Below, one piece after another: positions 35,443 to 45,550 of a stretch of DNA of 51,709 nt (positions are counted from its first letter, which is position 1; the number at the start of each line of letters is the position of its first letter). A model generated the notes under the pieces. The model was not told where the DNA came from, did no database searches, and worked only from the letters and a program-made list of their open reading frames with translations. The stretch is from Halorubrum ezzemoulense DSM 17463 (lineage in GTDB: Archaea > Halobacteriota > Halobacteria > Halobacteriales > Haloferacaceae). The position numbers were made by a program, and so were the translations under genes. Where the stretch lies: positions 1 through 51,709 of the forward strand of contig NZ_NEDJ01000020.1 in assembly GCF_002114285.1 (NCBI RefSeq), written 5' to 3'.

Positions 35443-36312
35443 ATGCAGTCGCTCGTCATCGTCGCGCACGGCTCGCACCTCAACCCCGAGTCGAGCGCGC
35501 CGACGTACGACCACGCCGACACGATCCGCGCCACCGGTGCCTTCGACGAGGTCCGCACCGGCTTCTGGAAGGAGGAGCCGCACTTCCGAGAGGTGCTCCG
35601 CACCGTCGAGGGCGACGAGGTGTACGTCGTCCCGCTGTTCATTTCGGAGGGCTACTTCACCGAGCAGGTGATCCCCCGCGAACTCCGCCTCGCCGGCTGG
35701 GACGTCTCGGAGTGGGACTCCGACGGCCTCTCGGCGGACCAGGCGACGCTCGTCGCCGAGGACATCGACAAGGAGGTCCACTACTGCGGGCCGGTGGGGA
35801 CCCACCGCGCGATGACCGACGTGATCGTCCGCCGCGCGGAGTCCGTGACGAACGACGCCGACGTGGGCGACGGGTTCGGCCTCGCGGTCGTCGGCCACGG
35901 CACCGAGCGCAACGAGAACTCGGCGAAGGCGATCGAGTACCACGCCGACCGGATCGCCGAGCGCGACCGATTCGACGAGGTGAAGCCGCTGTACATGGAC
36001 GAGGACCCGGAGGTCGACGACCTCCCCGAGCACTTCGAGAGCGACGACGTCGTCTTAGTTCCCCTCTTCATCGCCGACGGCTACCACACGCAGGAGGACA
36101 TCCCGGAGGACGTGGGCCTCTGTGAGGACCACACCGAGGGATACGACGTGCCCGAGACGGTCGACGGCACGCGGATCTGGTACGCGGGCGCGGTGGGAAC
36201 GGAGCCACTCATGGCCGACGTGGTCTTAGAGCGCGCCGACGACGCCGGCGCCGACCTTGGGACGGCGCTCGACGACGTGCGAGAGACTACCCGCGTCGCC
36301 ACGGGGGACTGA
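35443..36312 (+). CDS. cbiX: Two-domain CbiX sirohydrochlorin cobaltochelatase-like protein
   Basis: A 289-residue protein of two CbiX repeats. CbiX inserts cobalt into sirohydrochlorin at the start of anaerobic cobalamin synthesis, though relatives act on other metals. The first repeat has AHGSH (H9, H12) and PLFISEGYFTEQVIP; the second has VVGHGTE and PLFIADGYHTQEDIP. The usual second metal histidine in the PLFxxxGxH motif is therefore replaced by phenylalanine in the first repeat but kept in the second, which should then carry the active site. A TATA-like cctaag lies 27 nt before the ATG. The next gene, a DR2241 protein, starts two bases after the stop. Confidence 0.88.
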   Translation: MQSLVIVAHGSHLNPESSAPTYDHADTIRATGAFDEVRTGFWKEEPHFREVLRTVEGDEVYVVPLFISEGYFTEQVIPRELRLAGWDVSEWDSDGLSADQATLVAEDIDKEVHYCGPVGTHRAMTDVIVRRAESVTNDADVGDGFGLAVVGHGTERNENSAKAIEYHADRIAERDRFDEVKPLYMDEDPEVDDLPEHFESDDVVLVPLFIADGYHTQEDIPEDVGLCEDHTEGYDVPETVDGTRIWYAGAVGTEPLMADVVLERADDAGADLGTALDDVRETTRVATGD

Positions 36313-36314
36313 GC

Positions 36315-37544
36315 GTGAGCGACCCGACCTCCGCGGAGGCTGACGCGGCCGACGACGGATCCGAAGACGCCGGTAGCGAGCCCGACGCGCCAGAGATCGA
36401 CCTCCCGAGCGAGGCGTTCGACGCGGTCCTCGACGCGCTCGCCGACCGCGAGCCGGGAGAGCCCGTCCGGTTCGAGGGGTTCAGCGTGGCGCGCGGCGCC
36501 GACGAAGACGACGAGGACGCTCCCGTCGAGGACGCCCCCGGCGAGTACGTCCTCGCCGACGGCGACCGCCCGGTCGGGCTGAGCGAGCGCGAGCTCCACG
36601 AGGCGCTCTCCGAGCGCGCCGCGGCCGTCACCGACTGGTACACCTTCGAGCGCGTCGTCGGCGAGTTCGGGCCGCGTCGCGCGTTCCTCCGCTGGATCGA
36701 GGACGCGGACGGCGATACCGTCGCGACCCGGTACGCCGCGCTCGCCGAGGGCATCGAACGCGCGTGGGGCGAACTGAAGATCACGGCGACGGTCACCGAC
36801 CGCGGGGAGCGCCGCTACGACGTGCGCCACGCCGACGACGCCGGCGTCCCGGTCGACGATCTGGACGCGTACGACGACCCGCTCAACGCCCGCGATCTGG
36901 TGACGTTCGACGAACAGGGGCGGTACCGCCCGCTCAAGACGGCCCCGTCGCTCGCTGGCGGCTGGGTGTTCCCCGACCTCGGCCCGCGCGACCTCTACGA
37001 GGCGGTCGAGACGATCTACCCCGCGACCGTCGCCAACTGGCACCGCGAGCGCGAGGGGGAGCTCGACGTGACTCACTGGCGCGAGACGATGGAGCGCCAG
37101 GCGGGCATCTACGGCGTCGTGAAGACGTGGGACCGCGGCGAGGGGTACGAGCACGTCAACTGGGTGGCGGAGGCCTGTTGCGACGACTCGCAGTGTCTCA
37201 AGCGCCGCGAGTGGCAGTACGACGACGAGACGGACCTCGACGTCGACGGCGGCGACGGCGCGTTCCCCTGCCGCGAGCCGTGTTCAGTCGTGGTGTCGGC
37301 CGCGCGGAAGTGGACGCGACTGGAGAGCGAGCAGCCGCGGACGTACGAGTTCGACCTGACCCCGAGCGAGAAGGAGCAGGTCGAGGACATCATCGACGCG
37401 GTCGCGGACGGCCGGACCGACGAGATCCGCGAGGCGGACACGAAGGAGGGGGCGAACCGGTACCGGGCGCGCTTCCTCCGCGCCAAGCTGTTCGACGACG
37501 AGGGGAACCTCGGCGGCGTGCCGACCGAATCGGCCGAGGAGTGA
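36315..37544 (+). CDS. DR2241 family Fe-S protein
   Basis: A 409-residue protein of the DR2241 type, often encoded next to CbiX. An acidic N-terminal tail (1-35) is followed by alpha-beta sequence and, near residues 280-330, the cysteine-rich region ACCDDSQCLKRREW and FPCREPCSVVV, which probably binds a [4Fe-4S] cluster. VRKWT-like and YEFDLTPSEKEQVEDIIDAV segments follow. The gene starts with GTG two bases after the cbiX stop, so the pair should be one translation unit. An electron-transfer or chelatase-assisting role in cobalt insertion is inference. Confidence 0.82.
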   Translation: MSDPTSAEADAADDGSEDAGSEPDAPEIDLPSEAFDAVLDALADREPGEPVRFEGFSVARGADEDDEDAPVEDAPGEYVLADGDRPVGLSERELHEALSERAAAVTDWYTFERVVGEFGPRRAFLRWIEDADGDTVATRYAALAEGIERAWGELKITATVTDRGERRYDVRHADDAGVPVDDLDAYDDPLNARDLVTFDEQGRYRPLKTAPSLAGGWVFPDLGPRDLYEAVETIYPATVANWHREREGELDVTHWRETMERQAGIYGVVKTWDRGEGYEHVNWVAEACCDDSQCLKRREWQYDDETDLDVDGGDGAFPCREPCSVVVSAARKWTRLESEQPRTYEFDLTPSEKEQVEDIIDAVADGRTDEIREADTKEGANRYRARFLRAKLFDDEGNLGGVPTESAEE

Positions 37545-37633
37545 CCGGCTCCGTAGCCCGACCCCGATCGGACGCACCGGAAACATCGCCGCGCCCCGCA
37601 GGCTTTTCTCGGCTCCCCTGAAACGGTGGGGCA

Positions 37634-38440
37634 ATGAACGCCGTCACGTTGGGTCCCGCCGGCACGTACTCGCACCGCGCCGCGCGCGCTGTCGCCGCCG
37701 AGGTGTCGTTCCGCGAATCGGTCACCGCCATCGTCGACGCCGTCGCGGACGGCGAGTTCGAGCGCGGCGTCGTCCCCATCGAGAACAGCATCGAGGGGTC
37801 GGTCACGGAGAGCCTCGACGCGCTCGCCGACTATGACGTGTCCGTCACCCGCGAGGTCGTCACGCCGATCCGCCACGCCCTCCTCTCGCAGGACGACTCG
37901 TTCGAGGTCGTCGCGAGCCACTCGCAGGCGCTCGCGCAGTGTCGCAACTGGCTGGAGTCGAACTACCCGGACGCCGGCCTCGAAGCGGTCGCTTCCACGG
38001 CCCGCGGCGTCGAGCGCGCCCGCGAGGACGCCCGCGTCGCCGGGATCGGGCACCCGGACAACGCCGGCAACGACCTCTCTATCCTCGCGGAAGACATCCA
38101 GGACCGGACGTCGAACGCGACGCGGTTCCTCGTCGTCGCGCCCGAGTCCGCGAGGGCCGACGCCGGCGGGAAGACCACGCTGATCGTCTACCCGAACGCG
38201 AACTACCCCGGCCTCCTGCTGGAGCTGCTGGAGGCGTTCGCCGACCGCAACCTCAACCTCTCGCGGATCGAGTCGCGCCCGAGCGGCGAGCGCCTCGGCG
38301 ACTACCTGTTCCACTTCGACGTGGACGCCGGGCTCTACGAGGACCACATGGCGAAGGCGGTCGACGACGTCGAGGCCATCGCGGACAAGGGGTGGGTGAA
38401 GGTGCTCGGCTCGTACGACACCGAGCACGTGCTCGACTGA
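37634..38440 (+). CDS. pheA: Prephenate dehydratase
   Basis: A 268-residue monofunctional prephenate dehydratase, which makes phenylpyruvate for phenylalanine synthesis. LGPAGTYSH and VVPIENSIEGSV are in the catalytic lobe, and TRFLVVAP holds the catalytic threonine of the TRF motif. The C-terminal ACT domain contains IESRPSG, the ESRP phenylalanine-binding motif, so feedback inhibition by phenylalanine is likely; the partner GALV motif appears changed to NYPGLL. It starts at ATG with only a weak upstream TATA-like ttttct. The following non-coding stretch carries repeat copy B. Confidence 0.93.
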   Translation: MNAVTLGPAGTYSHRAARAVAAEVSFRESVTAIVDAVADGEFERGVVPIENSIEGSVTESLDALADYDVSVTREVVTPIRHALLSQDDSFEVVASHSQALAQCRNWLESNYPDAGLEAVASTARGVERAREDARVAGIGHPDNAGNDLSILAEDIQDRTSNATRFLVVAPESARADAGGKTTLIVYPNANYPGLLLELLEAFADRNLNLSRIESRPSGERLGDYLFHFDVDAGLYEDHMAKAVDDVEAIADKGWVKVLGSYDTEHVLD

Positions 38441-38530
38441 GACCTGAACTTCGGAAGACTGCGACCCGTTGCTCCGTTATTTAAACGACCAGACCTAACG
38501 GTGACGACTATTTATCGATGAACGCGGCGG

Positions 38531-38889
38531 TACGGTTGCGCGTGCCTCCGATCGGCCGCCGCAGGCGGCCGTGAGGAGCGCGTGCGAAGTCGCCGGCGCC
38601 ACGCGCCGACTGCCAGAGGGACCGAAGGTCCCTCGTTGGAGTCGCTGGCTCCCGGAGCGAAGCGGAGGGCGCCAGCGACGAGGCTGGGGAGGCGCGAGGT
38701 GCGGTGCTGTGCGGTGCGGGACTCAAAGGGGCAGCCCTGAGTGCGAAGCACGGAGACGCAAGTAGCGGGGCGCTACGCGCCGCGGGAAGCCGGCGGCGAA
38801 GCCACCGGCGACACCGCAGCGAAGGGGCGGTAGCGACCGACCGAGGAACACAGCGAGCCGCGCGAGCCCTCACGACTGGGGCTTTGGAG
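38531..38889. repeat. Dispersed structured repeat, copy B (inverted)
   Basis: The longest copy, about 359 bp, inverted relative to A and C. It reads tacggttgcgcgtgcctccg at the left and ends gactggggctttggag. Its core, cgaggctggggaggcgcgaggtgcggtgctgtg in spirit (38677-38710), matches the reverse complement of the other copies. Small perfect hairpins occur at 38553-38571 (cggccgcc/ggcggccg, loop gca) and 38616-38634 (gagggacc/ggtccctc, loop gaa). A TATA-like ctatttat at 38509-38516 points into it. No gene is visible in 38441-38994; the rest of that stretch holds TATA-like ttatttaaa near 38480. Confidence 0.7.
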
Positions 38890-38916
38890 ATGTTATCCGC
38901 GGTTCCGTCGGCAGCT

Positions 38917-38925
38917 GTTTATATA
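38917..38925. promoter_or_regulatory. TATA-like element without a gene
   Basis: The sequence gtttatata lies between copy B and the end of cysS. On the plus strand it would start a transcript near 38948 that runs antisense into the 3' end of cysS; on the minus strand it would read into copy B. No leaderless start codon is present. Confidence 0.35.
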
Positions 38926-38994
38926 CGAGCGACCGAGCCACCCACCGCTATCGCCACACTGACGATCCCCCCCGGTGAAACGCGCGGTTCCGTA

Positions 38995-40512
<1,518 letters not shown>

Positions 40513-40630
40513 TACGAGACGGTTGCCGAGGTGAGCGTTTCAAATCGTCGGATCGCGCGAGACGACGACCACCCGCCCGACGCGGTCGGCGGGTCGATCG
40601 TGGACGCCTTCGGTGACTTGGCGGTGAACA

Positions 40631-40877
40631 CCTCCAAAGCCCCAGTCGCGAGGCCGAAGTACGCTCGCTGTGCTCCTCACTCGGTCGCTCCGCTCCCTCG
40701 TTCCGGTGCTTGCGTCGCCTACGGCGGCCTCGCGACTGCCCCTTTGAATCCCGCCCCACACCGCAACCGCACCTCACGCCTCCCCAGCCTCGTCGGCCTC
40801 CCTGCGGTCGGCCGACTCCCTCGCACGCGCTCCTCACGGCCGCCGCAGGCGGCCGCTCGGAGGCGCGCGCCACCGTA
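40631..40877. repeat. Dispersed structured repeat, copy C
   Basis: About 247 bp, in the same orientation as copy A. It starts cctccaaagccccagtcgcg and ends gcgcgcgccaccgta. The 19-nt palindrome at 40837-40855 is identical to the one in copy B, and a 12-bp inverted repeat (agtcgcgaggcc at 40644-40655 with its complement at 40726-40737) closes a large loop. On the minus strand gtataaatt near 40882-40890 is a TATA-like element pointing into the repeat. The whole gap 40513-40907 is this repeat plus short unique flanks and the cysS upstream region. Confidence 0.7.
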
Positions 40878-40907
40878 GTTCAATTTATACATCGACGACA
40901 TTCTCCC

Positions 40908-42170
40908 TCACGCCTCCCGCGTCGTCCACTCCACCTCGTACCCCGCCTCGCGTACCGCCTTGAGGACGCGGTCGACGTGGGCAGGGCCGTTCGTCTCCAC
41001 CTCGAAGACGAGGTCGGCGTCGCCGACCGGCAGGTCAGGTCGGCTGCGCTCGTGGCGCACGGTCCGGATGTTCGCGCGCTCCGCGCCGATCAGGGTGCTG
41101 ATCTCCCCCATCGTCCCGGGCGTGTCGTCGATCCGGACGGAGAGCTCGATCAGCTGGTGGCGGTCGACGAGGGCGTGCGTCACCACCTCCTTCAGCGTCG
41201 TCACGTCGATGTTGCCGCCGCAGAGAAGCGGGACGACGGTCTCGCCGCCGAGGTCGAGATCGTCGACCGCCTCGTCGTTCAACAGGGCGGCCGCGGCGGT
41301 CGCGCCCGCGCCCTCGACCATCTGCTTCGCGCGCTCCAAGAGCAGGAGGATCGCGTTCGCCACGTCGTCGTCGCTCACGACGACCGCCTCGTCGAGGTGT
41401 TCGTCGAGGAGTTCGAAGGTGAGGTCGCTCAGCCCGCCGGTCGCGATCCCGTCCGCGATCGTGTCGGGTTCGTCGCGCGTCACGAGTTCGCCGGCCGCGA
41501 GGCTCTCCGAGAGCGTCGACGCGCCCTCGGTCTGAACGCCGACGACCCGCGTCTCGGGCGACCGGGCCTTGACCGCGGTTGCGACCCCGCCCGCGAGCCC
41601 GCCGCCCCCTACGGGGACGAGGACGGTGTCGACGTCGGGCACCTGGTCGAGCACTTCCAGGCCGAGCGTCCCCTGTCCCGCGACCACGTCGGGGTCGTCG
41701 AACGCGTGGACGAACCGCGTCCCGGGGTCGTCGGTCAGCGTCCGAGCGTGCGCCATCGCCTCGGGGAACGCGCTGCCCCGGAGGACGACCTCGGCGCCGT
41801 AGGCGCGGGTCGCCTCGATCTTCGCCGCGGGCGCTGCCTCCGGCATCACGATCGTCGCTTCGATCCCGGCGTCGGCCGCCGCGAGCGCGACCCCCTGTGC
41901 GTGGTTGCCCGCGCTCGCGGCCACGACGCGCTCGATCGGGACCTCCGCGGCGCGCTCTCCGGACCCGTCTATCGCCAGCGAGATCGCGTTGTACGCGCCG
42001 CGCGTCTTGAACGAGCCGGTGCGCTGGAGGTGTTCCATCTTGAGACGCACGTCGGCGCCGCACCGATCGCTCAGCGAGCGACTCCGCTCGACGGGCGTCC
42101 GCTGGACGATGTCGGTGCCGGCGAGCCGCTCGGCGGCGGCCTCGACGTCGTCGATCGCGACTGGGGACAT
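40908..42170 (-). CDS. ilvA: Threonine dehydratase (ammonia-lyase) with ACT domain
   Basis: A 420-residue PLP enzyme that converts threonine to 2-oxobutanoate and ammonia, either to start isoleucine synthesis or to catabolise threonine. K55 in RTGSFKTRGAYN is the Schiff-base lysine, SAGNHAQGVALAA and VPVGGGGLAGG bind the cofactor, and the last 80 residues form an ACT domain (LIELSVRIDDTPGTMGEISTLIGAERAN). The layout matches the single-ACT, catabolic or biosynthetic types rather than the long bacterial IlvA. I start at the ATG at 42170 (MSPVAIDD). Its aminoacrylate by-products are substrates for the RidA encoded at 23.6 kb. Confidence 0.93.
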   Translation of the reverse strand: MSPVAIDDVEAAAERLAGTDIVQRTPVERSRSLSDRCGADVRLKMEHLQRTGSFKTRGAYNAISLAIDGSGERAAEVPIERVVAASAGNHAQGVALAAADAGIEATIVMPEAAPAAKIEATRAYGAEVVLRGSAFPEAMAHARTLTDDPGTRFVHAFDDPDVVAGQGTLGLEVLDQVPDVDTVLVPVGGGGLAGGVATAVKARSPETRVVGVQTEGASTLSESLAAGELVTRDEPDTIADGIATGGLSDLTFELLDEHLDEAVVVSDDDVANAILLLLERAKQMVEGAGATAAAALLNDEAVDDLDLGGETVVPLLCGGNIDVTTLKEVVTHALVDRHQLIELSVRIDDTPGTMGEISTLIGAERANIRTVRHERSRPDLPVGDADLVFEVETNGPAHVDRVLKAVREAGYEVEWTTREA

Positions 42171-42265
42171 AGCGGAGCCGTTCTCGGGGCCCCACGAAAA
42201 GGACTCGGTTACGGAACGCCGGTACCACCCACGGGTCCGCACCGCTCCGCGCCGACCCGCGCCCG

Positions 42266-43651
42266 CTATCGCTTCCCGAGCGCCTCCTCGAAGACGCGCT
42301 GCGCGCGCTCGTACCCTTCGTTCCGGTCGACGATCGGGTGCGCGTAGTCGGGCGCGAGCTCCTCGCGCTCCGCCCGCGAGAGGGTCGGCCAGTCGACCAC
42401 CTTCCCGGACGGCACGTCCGAGAGCTCCGGGACGTACGCCTTCACGAATCGGGCGCCGTCGTCGTACTTCGACATTTGGCTCACCGGGTCGAAGATGCGC
42501 ACGTCGACGGAGTCGGTGCCGGTGGAGGCGGTCCACTGCCACGCGCCGTGGTTCGAGGCGTAGTCGTGGTCGATCAGCTGCTTCGTGAAGTAGCGCGCGC
42601 CGCGCCGCCAGTCGATCAGGAGGTGCTTCGTGAGAAAGCTCGCGACCACCTGCCGCGGCCGGTTGTGGATGTACCCCTCCTCGTTCAGCTGTCGCATTCC
42701 GGCGTCGACGAGCGGGTAGCCGGTCTCGCCGCGCGTCCACGCCTCGAAGGCGTCGTCGTCGTCGCGCCACGCGATCTCGTTCGGGAACGACTTGTAGTTC
42801 GACACGGCGAGGTCCGGGTTGTAATACAGCAGGTGGTACATCTGCTCGCGCCACGACAGCTCGTACCGGTACTTGTCGACGTTGCGGCGCTCCCCGCCGG
42901 TCACGGCGTCGTACACGTCGCTCGCGCCCGCCCACAGCTCGCGGACCCCGATCGCGCCGGTCGCGAGGTACGGAGACATCCGCGAGACCGCGTGCGTCGG
43001 GGCCTCGACGGCCCGCGCGAGGTCGTCGCGGGTGTCGTTGTACGAGGTGATCCCGTAGTCGAGGAACTCGTCGAACCGCTCGCGGGCGGCCTCGTACCCC
43101 GCGTCGGGGAGGTCGATGTCGGCGTCGGGCTCGGGGACGGTCTTCCCGTCGCGCACGTCGGCCAGCGCGGCCGCATCCGGCTCCGCGTACGGCCCGCGCT
43201 TCGGCACGGCCTCCCAGTCGCCGTGGAACTGGCTGTGGTTCGGATAGCGCGCCTCCAGCCGACCGGGGTCGACCAGCACGATGTCGGTCCGCGAGTCGGT
43301 GTCGACGCCTTCGCCGGCGAGCGCGTCCTCGACCGCCCGCTGTCGGTTCCGACGGGCCGCTCGGTACTGCTCGTTGTAGAACACCGCCTCCGCGTCGTAT
43401 TCCGCGGCGAGGTCGACGAGGACCGCTTCCGGGTCGCCGGCGCGGACGATCAGGTCGCTCCCGAGTTCGCGGTACCGCTCCTCCAGTCGCTTCACGTGGC
43501 GGAGGAAGAACGCGCGCTGCCGCGCGCCGACCGTTCCGAGCAGGTCGGCGTCGTACACGAACACCGGCACGACTTCACCGTCCCGAGCCGCGGCGGCGAG
43601 CCCGGCGTTGTCCCGCGTTCGAGCGTCTCCTCGGTGCCAGAACAGGCGCAT
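42266..43651 (-). CDS. phr: Deoxyribodipyrimidine photolyase
   Basis: A 461-residue photolyase or cryptochrome of the CPD class I type. The N-terminal alpha-beta domain begins MRLFWHRGDARTRDN; the C-terminal FAD-binding domain has RMSPYLATGAIGVRELW, DAGMRQLNEEGYIHNRPRQVVASFLTKHLLIDWRRGARYF and NHGAWQWTASTGTDSVDVRIFDP, all with the FAD and lesion-binding residues. It should repair UV-induced cyclobutane dimers with light, important for a surface brine organism. The usual WxRRDLR motif reads WHRGDAR here. A TATA-like actatc lies 27 nt upstream of the ATG. Confidence 0.94.
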   Translation of the reverse strand: MRLFWHRGDARTRDNAGLAAAARDGEVVPVFVYDADLLGTVGARQRAFFLRHVKRLEERYRELGSDLIVRAGDPEAVLVDLAAEYDAEAVFYNEQYRAARRNRQRAVEDALAGEGVDTDSRTDIVLVDPGRLEARYPNHSQFHGDWEAVPKRGPYAEPDAAALADVRDGKTVPEPDADIDLPDAGYEAARERFDEFLDYGITSYNDTRDDLARAVEAPTHAVSRMSPYLATGAIGVRELWAGASDVYDAVTGGERRNVDKYRYELSWREQMYHLLYYNPDLAVSNYKSFPNEIAWRDDDDAFEAWTRGETGYPLVDAGMRQLNEEGYIHNRPRQVVASFLTKHLLIDWRRGARYFTKQLIDHDYASNHGAWQWTASTGTDSVDVRIFDPVSQMSKYDDGARFVKAYVPELSDVPSGKVVDWPTLSRAEREELAPDYAHPIVDRNEGYERAQRVFEEALGKR

Positions 43652-43761
43652 ACGAACTCCAAGGGCGCCAGCGGATAGTGTCTGTCGCCGGCGTCTCGGC
43701 GCGCCGCCGTCCCCGCCTCCGCCAGTACGTTCAAGACGCTCCGTCACGAATCCTGACCTGT

Positions 43762-44265
43762 ATGACCCGACGTGATCCCTTCGACGAGATAGAGGAACTG
43801 TTCGAGCGGATGGGCCGCGAGTTCGAGGAACTCGGCGGCACGTTGGAGGGCACCGGCCCCGAGGTCCCGCGGTTCCCGGGGGCCCGCGACGTCGACGTCG
43901 ACGTGGTCGAAGACGACGAGGCGATCACCGTCGTCGCCGACCTCCCCGGATTCGACGCCGACGACGTGGATGTCGAACTGCGCGACGACGCGCTCGTTAT
44001 CAGCGGGTCCCGCGAGGAGTCGAGCGAGTTCGATGTCGCCGAAGAAGACGGTGCCGACGATCCGGACGACGGCGAGAGCGGTCCGGCCCACGTCCGCTAC
44101 CACCGGCGCGAGCGCCGGCGCAGCTCCGTCTCCCGTCGGGTTCCGATCCCCGAACCCGTCGAGGCCGACGCGGCGGCGGCCTCCTTCGACGCCGGCGTCC
44201 TCACCGTCACGCTCCCCAAGCGCTCGCCCGACGACGACCGCGGGCACACGATCGACGTCAGCTGA
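43762..44265 (+). CDS. Hsp20 small heat-shock protein, first copy
   Basis: A 167-residue small heat-shock protein. The alpha-crystallin domain runs from VDVVEDDEAITVVADLPGFDADDVDVELRDDALVISG to FDAGVLTVTLPK, the latter holding the conserved GVLTV. Between them an acidic insert (EEDGADDPDDGESGPAH) is longer than usual. The N-terminus MTRRDPFDEIEELFERMG is amphipathic and mediates oligomer assembly in the family. It should hold unfolded proteins without ATP. Only a weak promoter is visible. The second Hsp20 gene follows 123 bp later. Confidence 0.92.
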   Translation: MTRRDPFDEIEELFERMGREFEELGGTLEGTGPEVPRFPGARDVDVDVVEDDEAITVVADLPGFDADDVDVELRDDALVISGSREESSEFDVAEEDGADDPDDGESGPAHVRYHRRERRRSSVSRRVPIPEPVEADAAAASFDAGVLTVTLPKRSPDDDRGHTIDVS

Positions 44266-44355
44266 GCCGCGCTCGCGTCGTCGGGTGTGACACGGGGTGC
44301 GCCGCGGCCGGGATACCGGAATCCGCCGCCGCCGCGAGATAGCATGCGTCAGTCG

Positions 44356-44364
44356 CTATTTAAC
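44356..44364 (+). promoter_or_regulatory. TATA box of the second Hsp20 gene
   Basis: The sequence ctatttaac is centred 29 nt before ATG 44389 and supports that start over the ATG at 44344, which would place the TATA box inside the gene. Confidence 0.65.
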
Positions 44365-44388
44365 ACCTCACGGGTCCTCTCTGTCGGT

Positions 44389-44802
44389 ATGAACACGACG
44401 AATCCCTTCGACGAGATCGAGCAGTTCCTCGGCCGCACCCCCCTCGGGGGCGAGCGGTCTCGGGGCCGCGACCTCCGGACCGCCGACATCGACGTCGCCG
44501 AGTACGCCGACGAGTTCGTCGTGATGGCCGACCTCCCGGGGTTCGATCGCGACGAGATCGACGTCCGAGTCCGCGACGACCGGCTCGCCATCGCCGCCGA
44601 GCGCGACGCGGAACGCGAGGACGCAGACCGGCGATACATCCGACGCGAGCGGCGCCACGAGTCCGTCACTCGGACCGTCGGCCTGCCGACGAACGCCCGT
44701 CTTGACGACGCCACCGCGACGTACCGGCACGGTGTCCTCACTGTAACGGTCCCGCTCGATGTCCTCGACGCGGACGAGGGACGCCGGATCGACGTGAACT
44801 GA
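44389..44802 (+). CDS. Hsp20 small heat-shock protein, second copy
   Basis: A 137-residue paralogue of the preceding gene. The N-terminus MNTTNPFDEIEQFLGRTP is similar, and the crystallin domain includes EFVVMADLPGFDRDEIDVRVRDDRLAIAAER and GVLTVTVPL. It lacks the acidic insert of the first copy, so the two differ mainly in that loop. The pair probably arose by tandem duplication and may form mixed oligomers. Its own TATA box suggests separate heat control. Confidence 0.92.
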   Translation: MNTTNPFDEIEQFLGRTPLGGERSRGRDLRTADIDVAEYADEFVVMADLPGFDRDEIDVRVRDDRLAIAAERDAEREDADRRYIRRERRHESVTRTVGLPTNARLDDATATYRHGVLTVTVPLDVLDADEGRRIDVN

Positions 44803-44868
44803 TCCGCCCGGCTCGACCCCTGCCTCTCCGCCGATGCTTTCTCCACGTACACCGTGCTATCGACTCAC

Positions 44869-45501
44869 ATGAACGACGGCGACCGCACGGCCGAACGACG
44901 CGACCTCGTGAGCGCGCTCCGACGGCGTCTCGACGTGAGCGAGCAGACGCTCTCGGCGATCGGAGCCGTCCCCCGCCACGAGTTCGTTCCCGAGGCGCAT
45001 CGCGAGTCGGCGTACGCCGACCGGCCGCTCCCGATCGGCCACGACCAGACGATCAGCGCGCCGCACATGGTCGCACTGATGACGGATCTCCTCGACGTCG
45101 AGCGCGGCGACCGCGTCTTCGAGGTGGGGACTGGCTGCGGCTACCACGCCGCGGTCGTCGCCGAGGTCGTCGGCCCGGGGAACGTCCTCTCCGCCGAGCG
45201 GGTCCCGGAACTGGCCGCCGCCGCCCGCGAGCGCCTTGCCCGTCTCGGCTACGACGTGGCCGTCGCGGCCGCCGACGGCCGAGAGGCGTTCCTCGACGAG
45301 GCTCCGTTCGACGCCGCTTACCTCACCTGCGCGGCGCCTGAGGCGGTTCCGGACGCGGTCGTCGACCGTGTCCGGGCGGGCGGCCGCGTGGTCGCCCCCG
45401 TTCGCGAGGGTGGTCGCCAGCGGCTCGTCCGACTGACGCTCCGCGAAGGCGGGATCGACCGCGAGGACCACGGCGGCGTGCGGTTCGTCCCGATGCGATA
45501 G
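44869..45501 (+). CDS. pcm: Protein-L-isoaspartate O-methyltransferase
   Basis: A 210-residue enzyme that methylates isoaspartyl residues in aged proteins to start their repair. VPRHEFVPEAHRESAYADRPLPIGHDQTIS is the substrate-binding region, with the conserved active-site pattern GxxQTIS. FEVGTGCGYHAAVVAEV is the S-adenosylmethionine loop. I start at ATG 44869 (MNDGDRTAERR), a shorter alternative to 44854 (MLSTH). A paralogue follows 49 bp later. Confidence 0.93.
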   Translation: MNDGDRTAERRDLVSALRRRLDVSEQTLSAIGAVPRHEFVPEAHRESAYADRPLPIGHDQTISAPHMVALMTDLLDVERGDRVFEVGTGCGYHAAVVAEVVGPGNVLSAERVPELAAAARERLARLGYDVAVAAADGREAFLDEAPFDAAYLTCAAPEAVPDAVVDRVRAGGRVVAPVREGGRQRLVRLTLREGGIDREDHGGVRFVPMR

Positions 45502-45550
45502 TCGGCCCGCCGAACGCACGGTTTTAGAGGACCGAGTCCCGAGACTGCGC

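Noticed and set aside
38508-38873. Short frames inside repeat copy B that read like proteins
   Set aside because: They are not conserved in copies A and C and run through palindromic, low-complexity sequence.
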